Part shown: in pieces, positions 34,821-44,211 of the stretch
How the letters are laid out: each line of letters opens with the position of its first letter
How positions within the stretch are numbered: the first letter of the stretch is position 1
Assembly (NCBI RefSeq): GCF_000334895.1
Contig: NZ_BAFM01000012.1
Span: forward strand, 62,001 to 126,000
Direction of reading: 5' to 3'
Length of the DNA stretch: 64,000 nucleotides
Origin: Halococcus agarilyticus
Lineage (GTDB): Archaea > Halobacteriota > Halobacteria > Halobacteriales > Halococcaceae
The notes under the pieces: generated by a model
Databases searched by the model: none
What the model was told of the DNA's origin: nothing
Seen by the model: the letters and a program-made list of their open reading frames with translations, nothing else
Made by a program: the position numbers and the translations under genes

Positions 34821-35045
34821 ATGATATCCTTTTCCGCCGACGTTTTCGTGATTTTCGGCACCGTGCTCGTGAGTTCGGCGTTCGCGAGCTCCCGGCTGTT
34901 CGAGTTTTTCTCCCGCATTGGCGTTCCTGGCGGGTTCTACGGCCGGGCGGTTTCGAGTTCGGTGCTCGGCGTCGGGGCGGGCCTCGTGACGACGTGGATC
35001 GTCGTGGGGCTCATCAACGCCACGACGTTCGGGGTAGGGACCTAA
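34821..35045 (+). CDS. Small two-helix membrane protein
   Basis: A 74-aa protein from ATG 34821 in a longer open frame whose upstream part is antisense to mfnA. It has two hydrophobic segments (about 5-25 and 48-70) separated by a short charged loop (SRLFEFFSRIGVPGGFYGR). Similar tiny haloarchaeal membrane proteins are annotated hypothetical. It is convergent with ppsA (68 nt). The hydrophobic pattern and restored acidic/GC style support coding, but there is no functional clue. Confidence 0.6.
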   Translation: MISFSADVFVIFGTVLVSSAFASSRLFEFFSRIGVPGGFYGRAVSSSVLGVGAGLVTTWIVVGLINATTFGVGT

Positions 35046-35113
35046 CGCCGCAGCGCGGATGGAAAAACGGTGTATCGAGCGGCAACTCCCGATCGGCGGG
35101 CCGAACCGCCAGC

Positions 35114-37390
35114 TCAGCGGACGGTATCGAGAATGAGCTTCTGCTCGACCCGCTTGACCTCGTGTTGCACGTCTCGAACGGCGTCGATGTTCGCCGAGAT
35201 CGAGGAGACGCCCTCGTTGACGAGGAAATCCACCATCTTCGATTTCGAGCCGGCCTGGCCACAGATGCTCGTCTCGACGTCGTGCTCGCGACAGGTCTCG
35301 ATCGTCTCGCCGATGAGTTCGAGCACCGCGGGGTGGAGCTCGTCGAACCGGTCGGCGACCTGGCCGTTGTTGCGGTCCACGGCGAGGGTGTACTGGGTGA
35401 GATCGTTGGTGCCGAAGGAGGCGAAGTCGATGCCGGCCTTTGCCATCTCGCCGACGCACAGCGCGCTCGCGGGCGTCTCGATCATCACGCCCCACGACCG
35501 CTTGTCGATGTCGATGCCCGCCTCCTCCATCAGATCGCGTGCCCGCCGGACGTCCTCGACGTCGTTCACGAGCGGGAACATGATCTCGACGTTGTCGTAG
35601 CCCATCTCGTACAGCCGCCGGAACGCTTCGAGTTCGTGGACGAACACCTCGGGCGTGTCGAGGCTCCGGCGGATGCCCCGATACCCGAGCATGGGGTTGT
35701 GTTCATCGGGTTCGTCGCCGCCGCCCTGGAGCTGGCGGAACTCGTCCGTGGGTGCGTCGAGCGTGCGCACTCTCACTGGTCGAGGGTAGAACTCGTCGGC
35801 CGAGCGCCGGACGCCCTCGACGATCTCCTCGATGTAGGCGTCCTCGCCGTGGTCAGCGATGTACTTCTGTGGGGTCTTGTTCGTCGAGAGGATCATGTGC
35901 TCCAGTCGGAGAAGCCCCACTCCGTCGGCCCCCGTCGCGGCCGCGCGTTCCGCAGCTTCAGGAATCGAGACGTTGACCTTCACTTCGGTCGCGGTCATCG
36001 GTTTGACCGGGGATTGCGGGCGGACCTCCTCGACGGCGTCGCGCTCGCCGTCGGTCGTCCGGCCCTCGCGGATCGTCCCCTTGTCGCCGTCGATCGTGAC
36101 GAGCTGGCCGTCCTCTAGAGTACCAGTCGCGCTCTGGGAGCCCACTACGGCAGGGACGCCGAGTTCGCGCGAGACGATGGCGGCGTGGGAGGTCATCCCG
36201 CCCTCGTCGGTCACGATGCCGCCCGCGCGCTTCATCGCGGGCACCATGTCGGGCGTGGTCATCTCGGTCACGATGAGGTCGCCCTCCTCGACCTTGTCGA
36301 GTTGGTCGAGCCGCTCGACCAGGCGAACCGGACCGCTCGCCACGCCGGGACTCGCACCGAGTCCGGTCAGAATGACTTCCTCGGCCGTCGTGTCGTCGGC
36401 ACCGCTGCCGTCCGCGACGCCCGTTTCGGCCCCGGCTCCCGCGTCGGCTTCGGTGATCGTCGTGATCGGCCGCGACTGGAGCATGAACACCTCGCCGTCT
36501 ACAATTGCCCACTCCACGTCCTGGGGCTCGCCGTAGTGGTCCTCGACGCGCTCGCCGAGCTCGACTAGCCTGTCGATCTCGCTCTCGTCGAGCACCTGGG
36601 CGGTGCGTTTGTCCTCGGGAACGCCCTCCGAGACGGTTTCGCCGGTCTCGCTTTTGACGTACATCGTGTTCTTCTCGGCGACCGTCACGGAGTCGAGGTC
36701 GCCGCTCGCCCGATCGATCACGTAGTTGTCGGGCGAGACCTCGCCCGCCACGACCGCCTCGCCGAGCCCCCACGCGGCCTCGATGATGAGCTCGTCCTCG
36801 CCGGTCGAGGGATGGGAGGTGAACATCACGCCCGACTTCTCGGCGTCGACCATCCGCTGGACGACCACCGCGATGTCCACTTTTTCGTGATCGAACCCCT
36901 GCTGTTCGCGGTAGTAGATCGCCCGCTGGGTGAACAGCGACGCCCAGCACTCCCGGACCCGCTCGACGAGATCCTCCTCGGTGACATTGAGGAACGTCTC
37001 CTGCTGGCCCGCGAAGGAAGCGTCCGGGAGGTCCTCGGCGGTGGCCGAGGAGCGCACCGCGACGAACGCCTCCCCGTCGTCGAGATTGCCGTAGGTTTCG
37101 ACGATCTCCTCGCGGAGGTCGGCGGGCATCTCGGTGTCGAGGATGAGCTCCTCGGCGCGGGCCTGGGCCTCCGCGAGCGCGGCCGAGTCGTCGGGGTCGA
37201 CGTCGACCGCCTCGAACAGTGCCTCGTCGATCCCGGTCTCCTCGATGAACGAGCGGTAGGTTCCCGCGGTGACGACGAACGCGGGCGGCACGGGCAGTCC
37301 GGCACCGGCGAGTTCGCCGAGCGACGCGCCCTTGCCGCCGACGTCGCCGATGTCGTCCTTTCCGACCTCGTCCAGCCAGAGTACGGCCAT
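35114..37390 (-). CDS. ppsA: Phosphoenolpyruvate synthase (pyruvate, water dikinase)
   Basis: A 758-aa protein with the three-domain layout of PEP synthase. The N-terminal ATP-grasp domain is about 1-330 (VGGKGASLGELAGAGLPVP). The swivelling phosphohistidine domain has His402 in GGMTSHAAIVSRE. The C-terminal PEP/pyruvate TIM barrel is about 470-750 (FGTNDLTQYTLAVDRNNG). It makes PEP from pyruvate, ATP and water for gluconeogenesis. A TATA-like element lies about 26 nt before ATG 37390. The frameshifted phzF gene lies 113 nt upstream. Confidence 0.96.
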   Translation of the reverse strand: MAVLWLDEVGKDDIGDVGGKGASLGELAGAGLPVPPAFVVTAGTYRSFIEETGIDEALFEAVDVDPDDSAALAEAQARAEELILDTEMPADLREEIVETYGNLDDGEAFVAVRSSATAEDLPDASFAGQQETFLNVTEEDLVERVRECWASLFTQRAIYYREQQGFDHEKVDIAVVVQRMVDAEKSGVMFTSHPSTGEDELIIEAAWGLGEAVVAGEVSPDNYVIDRASGDLDSVTVAEKNTMYVKSETGETVSEGVPEDKRTAQVLDESEIDRLVELGERVEDHYGEPQDVEWAIVDGEVFMLQSRPITTITEADAGAGAETGVADGSGADDTTAEEVILTGLGASPGVASGPVRLVERLDQLDKVEEGDLIVTEMTTPDMVPAMKRAGGIVTDEGGMTSHAAIVSRELGVPAVVGSQSATGTLEDGQLVTIDGDKGTIREGRTTDGERDAVEEVRPQSPVKPMTATEVKVNVSIPEAAERAAATGADGVGLLRLEHMILSTNKTPQKYIADHGEDAYIEEIVEGVRRSADEFYPRPVRVRTLDAPTDEFRQLQGGGDEPDEHNPMLGYRGIRRSLDTPEVFVHELEAFRRLYEMGYDNVEIMFPLVNDVEDVRRARDLMEEAGIDIDKRSWGVMIETPASALCVGEMAKAGIDFASFGTNDLTQYTLAVDRNNGQVADRFDELHPAVLELIGETIETCREHDVETSICGQAGSKSKMVDFLVNEGVSSISANIDAVRDVQHEVKRVEQKLILDTVR

Positions 37391-37412
37391 GTGGCTCAAC
37401 ACTCACGAACGT

Positions 37413-37421
37413 CGATAAAGA
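37413..37421 (-). promoter_or_regulatory. TATA element of ppsA
   Basis: TCTTTATCG on the minus strand is about 26 nt before ATG 37390, leaderless spacing. Confidence 0.6.
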
Positions 37422-37503
37422 AAGTTCCGAACCGATCGACGGGTGCGAAGGGACACCAGGGCGGTCGCCACCTCCGAGAAGCGGTCGCCGCACGCAGCGG
37501 GGA

Positions 37504-38407
37504 TCAGGCTTCGATGAGGTCGCTCTCGTCGATTTCGGGGACCGTCAGCTCCCCGTCGAGCGCCACCGCCGCACGCCCCCCGACCCGCCACCCGCTCGCC
37601 AGGCGGCGCGCCGTCGTCGATGCGGACCGCGACCCGGCCCGGCCGATCCACGAAGTGACCTTGCTCGAAGGTCATCTCGTTCGCCTCGACGGCGTCGAAC
37701 TCTCGAAGGTAGGCCCCGACCGCCCCGCTCGCGGTGCCCGTCACGGGGTCTTCGGGAATCCCCGCGCCCGGCGCGAACATCCGGCCGTGGGCGGTCGCGT
37801 CAGCAGTCAGAGTGTCGAACGTGACGGCGTACAGCCCGGTCGCGTCGACCGTCTCGCAGAGCGTTTCGATCGTGGCCATGTCCAGTTCGCACTCGCCGAG
37901 CACCGAGAGGAAGGTGACGGGCACGACCAGGAACGGGAGTCCGGTCGAGCTCCGGGCGAGCGGCAGGTCGACGTCCGCGATCGCCGCCGGATCGACATCG
38001 AGCGCGCCGGCCACTCGCTCGGTGTCGAGATCCACGGTTTCGATGTCGGGATCGTTCTGGGTCATCCACACCCGTTCGCCGTCGATCTCGATGTCGAGCA
38101 CGCCGACGTTGGTGGCGAGGCTGTGCGTGTCGTCGTCGATCGTCCCGTCCTCGCGGAGCAGCGCGTGGCTTGCGATCGTGGCGTGGCCGCAGAGATCGAC
38201 CTCGGTCGACGGGGTGAAGTAGCGCACCCGGCGGTCGGCGTCGTCGGCTGGCTGGAGAAAGGCGGTCTCGCTCGCCCCGAGTTCGCGCGCGATCGCCTGC
38301 ATCTCGGGTTCGGAGAGATCGTCCGCTGCTGGCACCACGCCGGCGGCGTTGCCTGCGAGCGGTTCGTCGGTGAAGGCGTCGACCAGGAGCGCCCGGACCG
38401 ATTCCAT
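37504..38407 (-). pseudogene. PhzF-family isomerase gene with a +1 frameshift near its 3' end
   Basis: From ATG 38407 the frame encodes a PhzF/DapF-fold protein: MESVRALLVDAFTDEPLAGN, catalytic Glu in GASETAFLQ, then DLCGHATIASHAL and GIPEDPVTGTASGAVGAYL. At about 37603-37613 (a GGCGCGCCGCC run) one extra base shifts the frame. The expected tail RRLASGWRVGGRAAVALDG continues in the other frame to a TGA at 37504-37506. Joined, the product would be about 300 aa, the family norm. Without correction the frame reads through a non-conserved Arg-rich tail to 37403. It is either a real disruption or a sequencing error in a GC run. Confidence 0.85.
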
Positions 38408-38466
38408 ACCGACGGGTCGCCGTCGGGCGTCCTCAATCCTCCGGACGGCGGTTCCGTGCTGGCGAC

Positions 38467-38844
38467 CTATGCGCCGTCCGGGCCGGCGGCGGTCGCCGGC
38501 CGCTCGTACCGGCTGGCGAGTTCGAGATACGACATCGCCCGCTCGTGACCGTCGGCGAGGCTGGCGTGCTCGCGCTCGCGGTCGTACTCCACGAGTCCTT
38601 CCCGGTCGAGCGCCGGGAGATGGGTCCGCGCGAGATCGGCGGCGACCCGTCGGCACGCGCCGGCCACCGCCGCGATCGGCCGGCCCGACTCGGCGGCCGC
38701 GATCAGGCCGGCGAGATCACGGAGCGCGAGCCCGCCGTCGGCTTCGAGCAGGGCGTAGAGCACGTAGCGGCGACGACGCACGGCGAGGACGTCGAAGACG
38801 GCGTCGGTATCGAGCATAGCGTCGGAGTTCGGGCGGTTCGGCAT
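38467..38844 (-). CDS. Small HTH-type regulator (DUF7344-like)
   Basis: A 125-aa protein with the haloarchaeal pattern FDVLAVRRRRYVLYALLEADGGLALRDLAG, a winged-helix core, and a C-terminal helical part beginning LARTHLPALDREGLVEYDRE (a wing-type LP-x-L-x2-x-GL-x-x-D signature). It is a likely DNA-binding regulator of unknown target. An alternative start is Met10 (38817). It is on the same strand as and 59 nt upstream of the phzF gene. Confidence 0.78.
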   Translation of the reverse strand: MPNRPNSDAMLDTDAVFDVLAVRRRRYVLYALLEADGGLALRDLAGLIAAAESGRPIAAVAGACRRVAADLARTHLPALDREGLVEYDREREHASLADGHERAMSYLELASRYERPATAAGPDGA

Positions 38845-39072
38845 AAACAGCCTGCACGCACACGCAGGGGCGTCGGACGTAGCGTTCGAGGAGGGGTTCC
38901 GAACGGACGGTCAGCAGGCGGCGGACGGCGGCCGGCGAGCGGCGGGCAGCGGGGATCGGTTCGCCGTCGCCCGGCCCACGACGAACGGCGTGTGAGGACC
39001 GATCGCCGTTCGGCGAACGGTCGACGAACAGGGTTAACCGATCCGATCACGGAGTCACGCCGGAGCACCACC

Positions 39073-39768
39073 ATGTCCGAACTGCCGGACGATTTCACCT
39101 GCACCGTCACCAACTGGGAGTACATCTACGGTCGGTGTCGAGCGGTCGCCGACCAGGTCAAGCGCTCGGGGTTCGAACCGGAGGTGGTCGTCGCGCTCGC
39201 CCGCGGCGGCTGGTTCGCGGGCCGGTGTCTGTGTGATTTCCTCGGGCTCGACGACCTCACCAGTCTGAAGATGGAACACTACGTCGGCACCGCCGCGAAG
39301 AGCGGCGAGCCCGAGATCAGATACCCGATGCCCGAGGGGTCGGTCGAGGGCAAGGACGTGCTCATCATCGACGACATCGCCGATACTGGAGGAAGTATCG
39401 AACACGCCCACGAGTACGTCCACGACCGTGATCCCGGAGATGTGCGCACCGCGACCCTCCAACTCCTCGGCACCAGCGAGTTCGAACCCGACTACGTCGG
39501 CGAGCGCTTAGACGAGTGGGCGTGGATCGTCTACCCCTGGAACTTCATCGAGGACATGATCGACCTCGTGAGCGGCGTGATGGGGCGCACCGACCGCGAG
39601 ACGGTCTCGACCGAGGCGATCCGCGACCTCCTCGCCGACCACCACGGGCTCGACCGGATCGGGATGGAGGTCGCCCAGCCGAATCGGTTGGACGAGGTGC
39701 TGGCGGAGATGCACCGCCGTGGCGTGATCGAACCCACCGACACCGACGAGTGGCGACTCGCCGGCTGA
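39073..39768 (+). CDS. Phosphoribosyltransferase-domain protein with C-terminal extension
   Basis: A 231-aa protein. The type I PRTase fold covers about residues 15-150, with the PRPP loop VLIIDDIADTGGS and the upstream VVALARGGWFAG loop. The C-terminal about 75 residues (MGRTDRETVSTEAIRDLL...) form a helical extension with winged-helix character. The substrate is unknown: haloarchaeal members are annotated as xanthine/hypoxanthine PRTase-like. UbiA-type gene 39789 follows 20 nt downstream on the same strand, so the two probably form an operon. Confidence 0.85.
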   Translation: MSELPDDFTCTVTNWEYIYGRCRAVADQVKRSGFEPEVVVALARGGWFAGRCLCDFLGLDDLTSLKMEHYVGTAAKSGEPEIRYPMPEGSVEGKDVLIIDDIADTGGSIEHAHEYVHDRDPGDVRTATLQLLGTSEFEPDYVGERLDEWAWIVYPWNFIEDMIDLVSGVMGRTDRETVSTEAIRDLLADHHGLDRIGMEVAQPNRLDEVLAEMHRRGVIEPTDTDEWRLAG

Positions 39769-39788
39769 CGGCTTCGCGGCTCCGGACG

Positions 39789-40652
39789 ATGCTCTGGGCG
39801 TGCTGGAAGATGAGCCGTCCCGCACAGCTCCTCCTGGTGCTCGTCGTCTACGCGCTCGGCGCGAAGATCGCGCTGTCGAGTGGGGCGTCCGTCGACGCCA
39901 CAGGGCTCGCGATCGGCGGGACGGCGCTGCTCGCCGTCGCCGCGAGCGTCCACTACGCCAACGAGTACGCCGACCACGCAACCGACGCGCTGACCGACCG
40001 CACGCCGTTTTCCGGTGGAAGCGGCGCGCTCGCTCGGACGGGACTTCCCCGAAGCCTCGCGCTCCACGCTGGGATCGCTGCGCTGGCCGTCGGGACGATC
40101 GCTGCGGTGGCCGGGATGGCTCTCGGCGTCCTTCCGCATCCCGCAGTTGCGCTGCTCGCGGTCATCGCGTGGTTCGGCTGGCAGTACTCGGTCGGGCCGC
40201 TGCGGCTCGCGTGGCGCGGCTGGGGCGAACTCGACAACGCCGCACTCGGCGGCCTCGTCCTCCCGGCGTACGGCACAGCCGTACTCGACGGCCCGGTTTG
40301 GAGAACGCTGCTCGCGTGTGTTCCCTTCTTCCTGCTCGTGTTCGCCAACCTGCTGGCGACCCAGTGGCCCGACCGCCACGCCGACGCCGCCGTCGGGAAG
40401 CGAACGCTCGTCACGCGGTGGTCGCCGCGACGACTCAGACTGTTGTACGTCGGGGCGGTCTGTCTGGCGTTCGGATCCCTGCCCGTGCTGGCGGGCGGAG
40501 CGCTCCCGGCCGTGGTCGCGGCGGCGAGCCTGGTCGTCCTACCGGTGTCAGTGTGGGGGGCTGCGGGCTACACCGAGCGTCGAGTCCCGTTCCCGAGCGT
40601 CGCCGCGATGGTGGCGCTCGTCGTCGTTCAGCTACTCGCGTGGTGTGTCTGA
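39789..40652 (+). CDS. UbiA-family prenyltransferase-like membrane protein
   Basis: A 287-aa polytopic protein with about 8-9 hydrophobic helices. The first prenyl-diphosphate motif region reads NEYADHATDALTDRTPFSGG (spaced Asp residues). The second aspartate-rich site is near ATQWPDRHADAAVGKRTL. UbiA enzymes attach polyprenyl chains to aromatic or glycerol acceptors, for example menaquinone or lipid synthesis; the acceptor here is unknown. ATG 39789 was chosen because the preceding in-frame sequence is the non-hydrophobic shadow of the PRTase gene. Its 3' end overlaps the convergent DUF547 gene by 21 bp. Confidence 0.82.
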   Translation: MLWACWKMSRPAQLLLVLVVYALGAKIALSSGASVDATGLAIGGTALLAVAASVHYANEYADHATDALTDRTPFSGGSGALARTGLPRSLALHAGIAALAVGTIAAVAGMALGVLPHPAVALLAVIAWFGWQYSVGPLRLAWRGWGELDNAALGGLVLPAYGTAVLDGPVWRTLLACVPFFLLVFANLLATQWPDRHADAAVGKRTLVTRWSPRRLRLLYVGAVCLAFGSLPVLAGGALPAVVAAASLVVLPVSVWGAAGYTERRVPFPSVAAMVALVVVQLLAWCV

Positions 40653-41447
40653 GCCGTCCGATCGCGAGCCCGCGAACCGCCCGAGCGAGAGCGACCAGTC
40701 GTAGGATCGATACCGGATCGCGGGCGTTGCGTCCGCCGGAACGATCCCGTGTTCGCAGAGCAGCGAGCGGATCCCGCGCCGACCGCCGAAGTCGCCGCGA
40801 TACCACAGCATGTGTCGCGGCACGCGAACCACGCCGCGGTCGGGATCGTACGCGACTTCCGTTTCCAGGTAGCCCGCCGTCGCGGTGTCGAGCTGGTCGT
40901 CGATCGTCCCGTGGTCGTACGCGAGGATCGGCGGGCAGCTCTCGGCCCCGCAGTTGAGCGCGAAGTGGATCCGTGGGTCGCGACTGTCGAGACGGTGAAC
41001 ACGTTCGAACGTGTCCGCAGGCCGCGGGAGGTAGCCGAGGCCCAGCGAGTGTCGCGATCGCCGGAGGAGGCCGTGTTCGATGTCGTCGAGGCTCAGCTCG
41101 TGGCCCGCGACCGCGACGATCTCCGCAGCGAAGAATCGCCGCCGATCTTGGAGCTGCTCGGGCGCGGCGTCGAGCAGGAGCTGGACGTGGGCGTTGTAGA
41201 CGTTCAGCCAGAAGGCGAGCCGACGGTCGTCGGTGGCGAGCGCGTCCCGAAGCGCCGCTGGTGGGAGGTCGCGGAGCGCACGCTCGTAGCGCCGGGTCGG
41301 CTCGCCGTAGCGCACCGATCGGAGGAGGGCCGCAGCCAGCGCCAACGGATCGTCGTCGGCGTCGCTAGTACGATCCGTATTCTCGGTGTGTCGAGTGTCG
41401 TCGGTGCGTTCGGTATCCGACCGATTCCCGGTGTCAGCGCGAACCAC
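40632..41447 (-). CDS. DUF547-domain protein
   Basis: A 271-aa protein starting at GTG 41447. After an acidic, low-complexity N terminus (about 1-35) comes the DUF547 core: LAFWLNVYNAHVQLLLD, then IEHGLLRR, then DPRIHFALNCGAESCPPI with the characteristic Cys-Gly-x-x-Ser-Cys segment. The family is widespread and of unknown function, sometimes cysteine-peptidase-like. No signal peptide is evident. It is divergent from the MTA phosphorylase gene (75 bp), which has its own TATA element. Confidence 0.85.
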   Translation of the reverse strand: MVRADTGNRSDTERTDDTRHTENTDRTSDADDDPLALAAALLRSVRYGEPTRRYERALRDLPPAALRDALATDDRRLAFWLNVYNAHVQLLLDAAPEQLQDRRRFFAAEIVAVAGHELSLDDIEHGLLRRSRHSLGLGYLPRPADTFERVHRLDSRDPRIHFALNCGAESCPPILAYDHGTIDDQLDTATAGYLETEVAYDPDRGVVRVPRHMLWYRGDFGGRRGIRSLLCEHGIVPADATPAIRYRSYDWSLSLGRFAGSRSDGSDTPRE

Positions 41448-41490
41448 GTTCGATCGAGGGTCGGCGGCGGCATGGTCCTTTTCCCGTCAT

Positions 41491-41498
41491 GTTTTAGC
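41491..41498 (+). promoter_or_regulatory. TATA element of the MTA phosphorylase gene
   Basis: GTTTTAGC, centred about 28 nt before ATG 41523. Confidence 0.6.
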
Positions 41499-41522
41499 CA
41501 CGCACACGCGATCGAACGGTGT

Positions 41523-42374
41523 ATGATCGGCATCATCGGCGGCAGCGGGATCTACGAGGCGTTTGATCTCGAAAACGTCCGCGAGGAAGGAGTCACGACA
41601 CCGTTCGGCGACCCGAGCGCACCGATCACGGTCGGCGAACTTCAGGGGACGGATGTCGCCTTCCTCCCACGACACGGCCGCGATCACCAGTTCTCGCCCA
41701 CCGATGCACCGTATCGGGCGAACGTCCACGCCCTCAAGCAGCTCGGCGTCGAGCGCGTGCTCGCGACCAACGCCGTGGGAAGTCTCCGCGACGACCTCCC
41801 GCCGCAAACCCTCGTGGTGCCCGACCAACTGTTCGACCGGACGCGCCACCGGCCGTACACCTTCTTCGACGACGGGATGGTGGTCCACATGGAGTTCGCC
41901 GAGCCGTACTGCCCACACATGGCCGAGCATCTCGTCACGTCGGCCGACGCGGCCACCGACGACGGCGCACGCGAGGGCGGGACCTACGTCTGCATCGAGG
42001 GACCACAGTATTCGACGAAGGCCGAATCGGAGTGGTTCCGCGAGCAGGGCTGGGATCTCGCCGGCATGACCGCGGTCCCGGAGGCAAAGCTCGCCCGCGA
42101 GGCCGAACTGTGCTACGCGACCATCACCGGGATCACCGACTGGGGCGTGTGGAAGGGCGCAGTCGATGATCGGCTCGGCGACGTCCTCGAAAACGCCGCC
42201 GCGAACGAACAAGCGATCAACGCCACTCTCGAACGCGCGATCCGGACGCTGCCCAACGAACGTGAGTGTTCCTGTGAGCACGCTCTGGAGGGGACGATCA
42301 ACACCCCGAGCGAGGCGATCCCCGACGCAACGAAAGAGCGCGTCGACCTGCTCGCCGGCGGGTATCTCGACTGA
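41523..42374 (+). CDS. mtnP: S-methyl-5'-thioadenosine phosphorylase
   Basis: A 283-aa purine-nucleoside phosphorylase-family enzyme that cleaves methylthioadenosine to adenine and methylthioribose-1-phosphate in methionine salvage. The N terminus is MIGIIGGSGIYEAF, the phosphate loop is LPRHGRDHQFSP, and the base/ribose site lies in CIEGPQYSTKAESEWF and MTAVPEAKLAREAELCYA. A C-terminal Cys-x-Cys (RECSCEHAL) resembles the disulfide found in archaeal homologues. The leaderless promoter supports this start rather than the longer open frame. Confidence 0.93.
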   Translation: MIGIIGGSGIYEAFDLENVREEGVTTPFGDPSAPITVGELQGTDVAFLPRHGRDHQFSPTDAPYRANVHALKQLGVERVLATNAVGSLRDDLPPQTLVVPDQLFDRTRHRPYTFFDDGMVVHMEFAEPYCPHMAEHLVTSADAATDDGAREGGTYVCIEGPQYSTKAESEWFREQGWDLAGMTAVPEAKLAREAELCYATITGITDWGVWKGAVDDRLGDVLENAAANEQAINATLERAIRTLPNERECSCEHALEGTINTPSEAIPDATKERVDLLAGGYLD

Positions 42375-42454
42375 GTACGACGGTCATCCGTCGTCCCTCG
42401 CTGTTACAAGGCAGGGACAGCCCTTATCCATCTTTGGACGAACCATGTTTTGTC

Positions 42455-43933
42455 ATGGCTAATACAGTTGTTGGCTACGTGATGGTAGCGCTCTTTTCGC
42501 TCGTGTTACTTGGCATCGGTCTCTACTCCGCACGCGGAAACGTGGTCGATTTCGACGATTACTCCGTCGCCGGCCGGAACGTGGGGCTCGGCCTCGGCAT
42601 CGGCACGCTGCTGGCGTCGTGGGTCACCGCCAGCACCATCATCGCGGCTCCACAGATCGCCTACCAGCTCGGCTATCTCGGGGCGATCGGCTACGCGATG
42701 GGCGGCCTCGGGCTGGTCTTTTTCGCGCCGATGGCCAAACGACTCCGGCGGATGATGCCGGAGGGGACCACGGTGACGGACTTCTTTCTCGCGCGGTACG
42801 ACAGGAAGAACTACTACCTGTTCATGGTGTTTTTCTTCACCTTGATCTTCATGAACAGCGCACAGCTCCCCATCGCGGCGGGCACGCTGCTGGACGTCAT
42901 CTTCGATATTCCCTACCACGTTGGGATGCTCGCCGCGACGGTCCCCGTGTTGATCTACGTGCTTTCGGGCGGCCTCCGGGCGTCGATCTCGACGGACTAC
43001 CTCCAGACGCTCGGTATCATCGTGCTCCTGTTGGTGTTCGTTCCGCTGGTGCTGTTCACCGTCTCGCCGAGTCAGATCGTGGATGGAATGGCGGCCGCGG
43101 ACCCGGCGACGGTCTCGCTGACCGCCCCTGAAGGGCTGCTCTGGGCGCTCTCGGCCGTCTTTTTCCTGTTCGGGCTGATCCTGATGCTCAACTCCTTCTG
43201 GCAGCGGCTGTTCTCGTTCGACGAGGATCAGGTGACGAAGGCGTACGTCATCGCCGGTATCGCGTGGGCGGCGATTCCGCTGCTCACCGGGATCTTCGGC
43301 TTCGTGGCGCGGGCACGGGGGATCGCGGTCGAGAGCCTCAACAACGTCGCGCCGCTGGTGATCGAACAGCTGTTTCCGCCGACGCTCGTGGTGGCGTTTG
43401 CGGTCCTCGTCTATCTCGCGTTCTCGTCGAGTCTCGACACCCGCATCAACGGGATGGCGGTGCTGTCGGCTCACGAGCTGTACTACAAGCATTTCAATCC
43501 CGACGCGAGCAACCAGCGGATGGTGCGTGCCGGGCGAATCGCAACCGCGGTGTTCGGCGTCGTCATCCTCACCATCGGGTGGGCGCGACCGGCGCTGATC
43601 GACATCATCGTGGTGTTGTCGCCGATCAACGCGGCGTACGTGCCGGCGTTCGTGCTGGGCGTGTTCTGGAAGAAGACCTCCTCGGACGCGGTGTTCGTCG
43701 GCACGCTGCTGGCCTCGCTGTTCGGGATCTACGGCACGCTCGGTCCGTTCCTCGGCCTCTGGCAGCCGCCGGACCTCCCCATCAACACCGAGTACATGAC
43801 GACGATGATCTGTTTCGTGCTTTCGACGGGGATCATCGTCGGCGGGTCACTGCTGTTCCCCGACTCCTACGACTTCGACCGGTTGGCATCCGTCAAATCG
43901 AGCACGAGCACGGGGGAGCCTGCCGATGATTAG
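42455..43933 (+). CDS. Sodium:solute symporter family transporter
   Basis: A 492-aa membrane protein with about 13 hydrophobic helices and the SSS-family signature regions (YSVAGRNVGLGLGIGTLLAS; GGLRASISTDYLQ). It imports an unidentified solute with Na+. The start at ATG 42455 (MANTVVGYVMVALF) was preferred over the upstream in-frame ATG 42434; a TATA-like CCTTATCC lies about 30 nt upstream. Its last 8 bp overlap the start of a 48-aa membrane protein gene, so translation is probably coupled. Confidence 0.92.
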   Translation: MANTVVGYVMVALFSLVLLGIGLYSARGNVVDFDDYSVAGRNVGLGLGIGTLLASWVTASTIIAAPQIAYQLGYLGAIGYAMGGLGLVFFAPMAKRLRRMMPEGTTVTDFFLARYDRKNYYLFMVFFFTLIFMNSAQLPIAAGTLLDVIFDIPYHVGMLAATVPVLIYVLSGGLRASISTDYLQTLGIIVLLLVFVPLVLFTVSPSQIVDGMAAADPATVSLTAPEGLLWALSAVFFLFGLILMLNSFWQRLFSFDEDQVTKAYVIAGIAWAAIPLLTGIFGFVARARGIAVESLNNVAPLVIEQLFPPTLVVAFAVLVYLAFSSSLDTRINGMAVLSAHELYYKHFNPDASNQRMVRAGRIATAVFGVVILTIGWARPALIDIIVVLSPINAAYVPAFVLGVFWKKTSSDAVFVGTLLASLFGIYGTLGPFLGLWQPPDLPINTEYMTTMICFVLSTGIIVGGSLLFPDSYDFDRLASVKSSTSTGEPADD

Positions 43934-44072
43934 CGCACCCGTGCTGGCGATCACCGGCGGCAGCGCGTTCCTCACTGCGTGGGCCGTGATCTCGCTGCTG
44001 GTGGTCGCCGTGACGTTCGTGATAATGCTCCGGGCGACCTACATCGAATGGCAGAACGGAACACTCTGGTGA
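43926..44072 (+). CDS. 48-aa single-span membrane protein overlapping the symporter gene
   Basis: The ATG at 43926 lies inside the last codons of the symporter gene (GATGATTAG). The protein has an N-terminal short loop, one hydrophobic helix (about residues 15-35: TAWAVISLLVVAVTFVIML) and a short charged end, RATYIEWQNGTLW. Small subunits encoded beside SSS permeases are known in bacteria (YhdT with PanF; YjcH with ActP), so an accessory-subunit role is a reasonable inference. I do not recognise a named family. Confidence 0.7.
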   Translation: MISAPVLAITGGSAFLTAWAVISLLVVAVTFVIMLRATYIEWQNGTLW

Positions 44073-44211
44073 GAACGGGTCTCCCGCGCTGATCGGGCCG
44101 TCCGGACGGTTCGGCGAGGCCGCTACTGAATTTTTCTGGTCGGTGAGTACCGTCGCTGGCCGCCACAGACGCCACGAAACCTGCCGATGGCGAGCGACCT
44201 GTGAGCCGAAC

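Noticed and set aside
37403-37503. Arg/Gly-rich C-terminal tail of the PhzF frame
   Set aside because: It is out-of-frame translation after the one-base shift. The conserved tail and stop lie in the adjacent frame.
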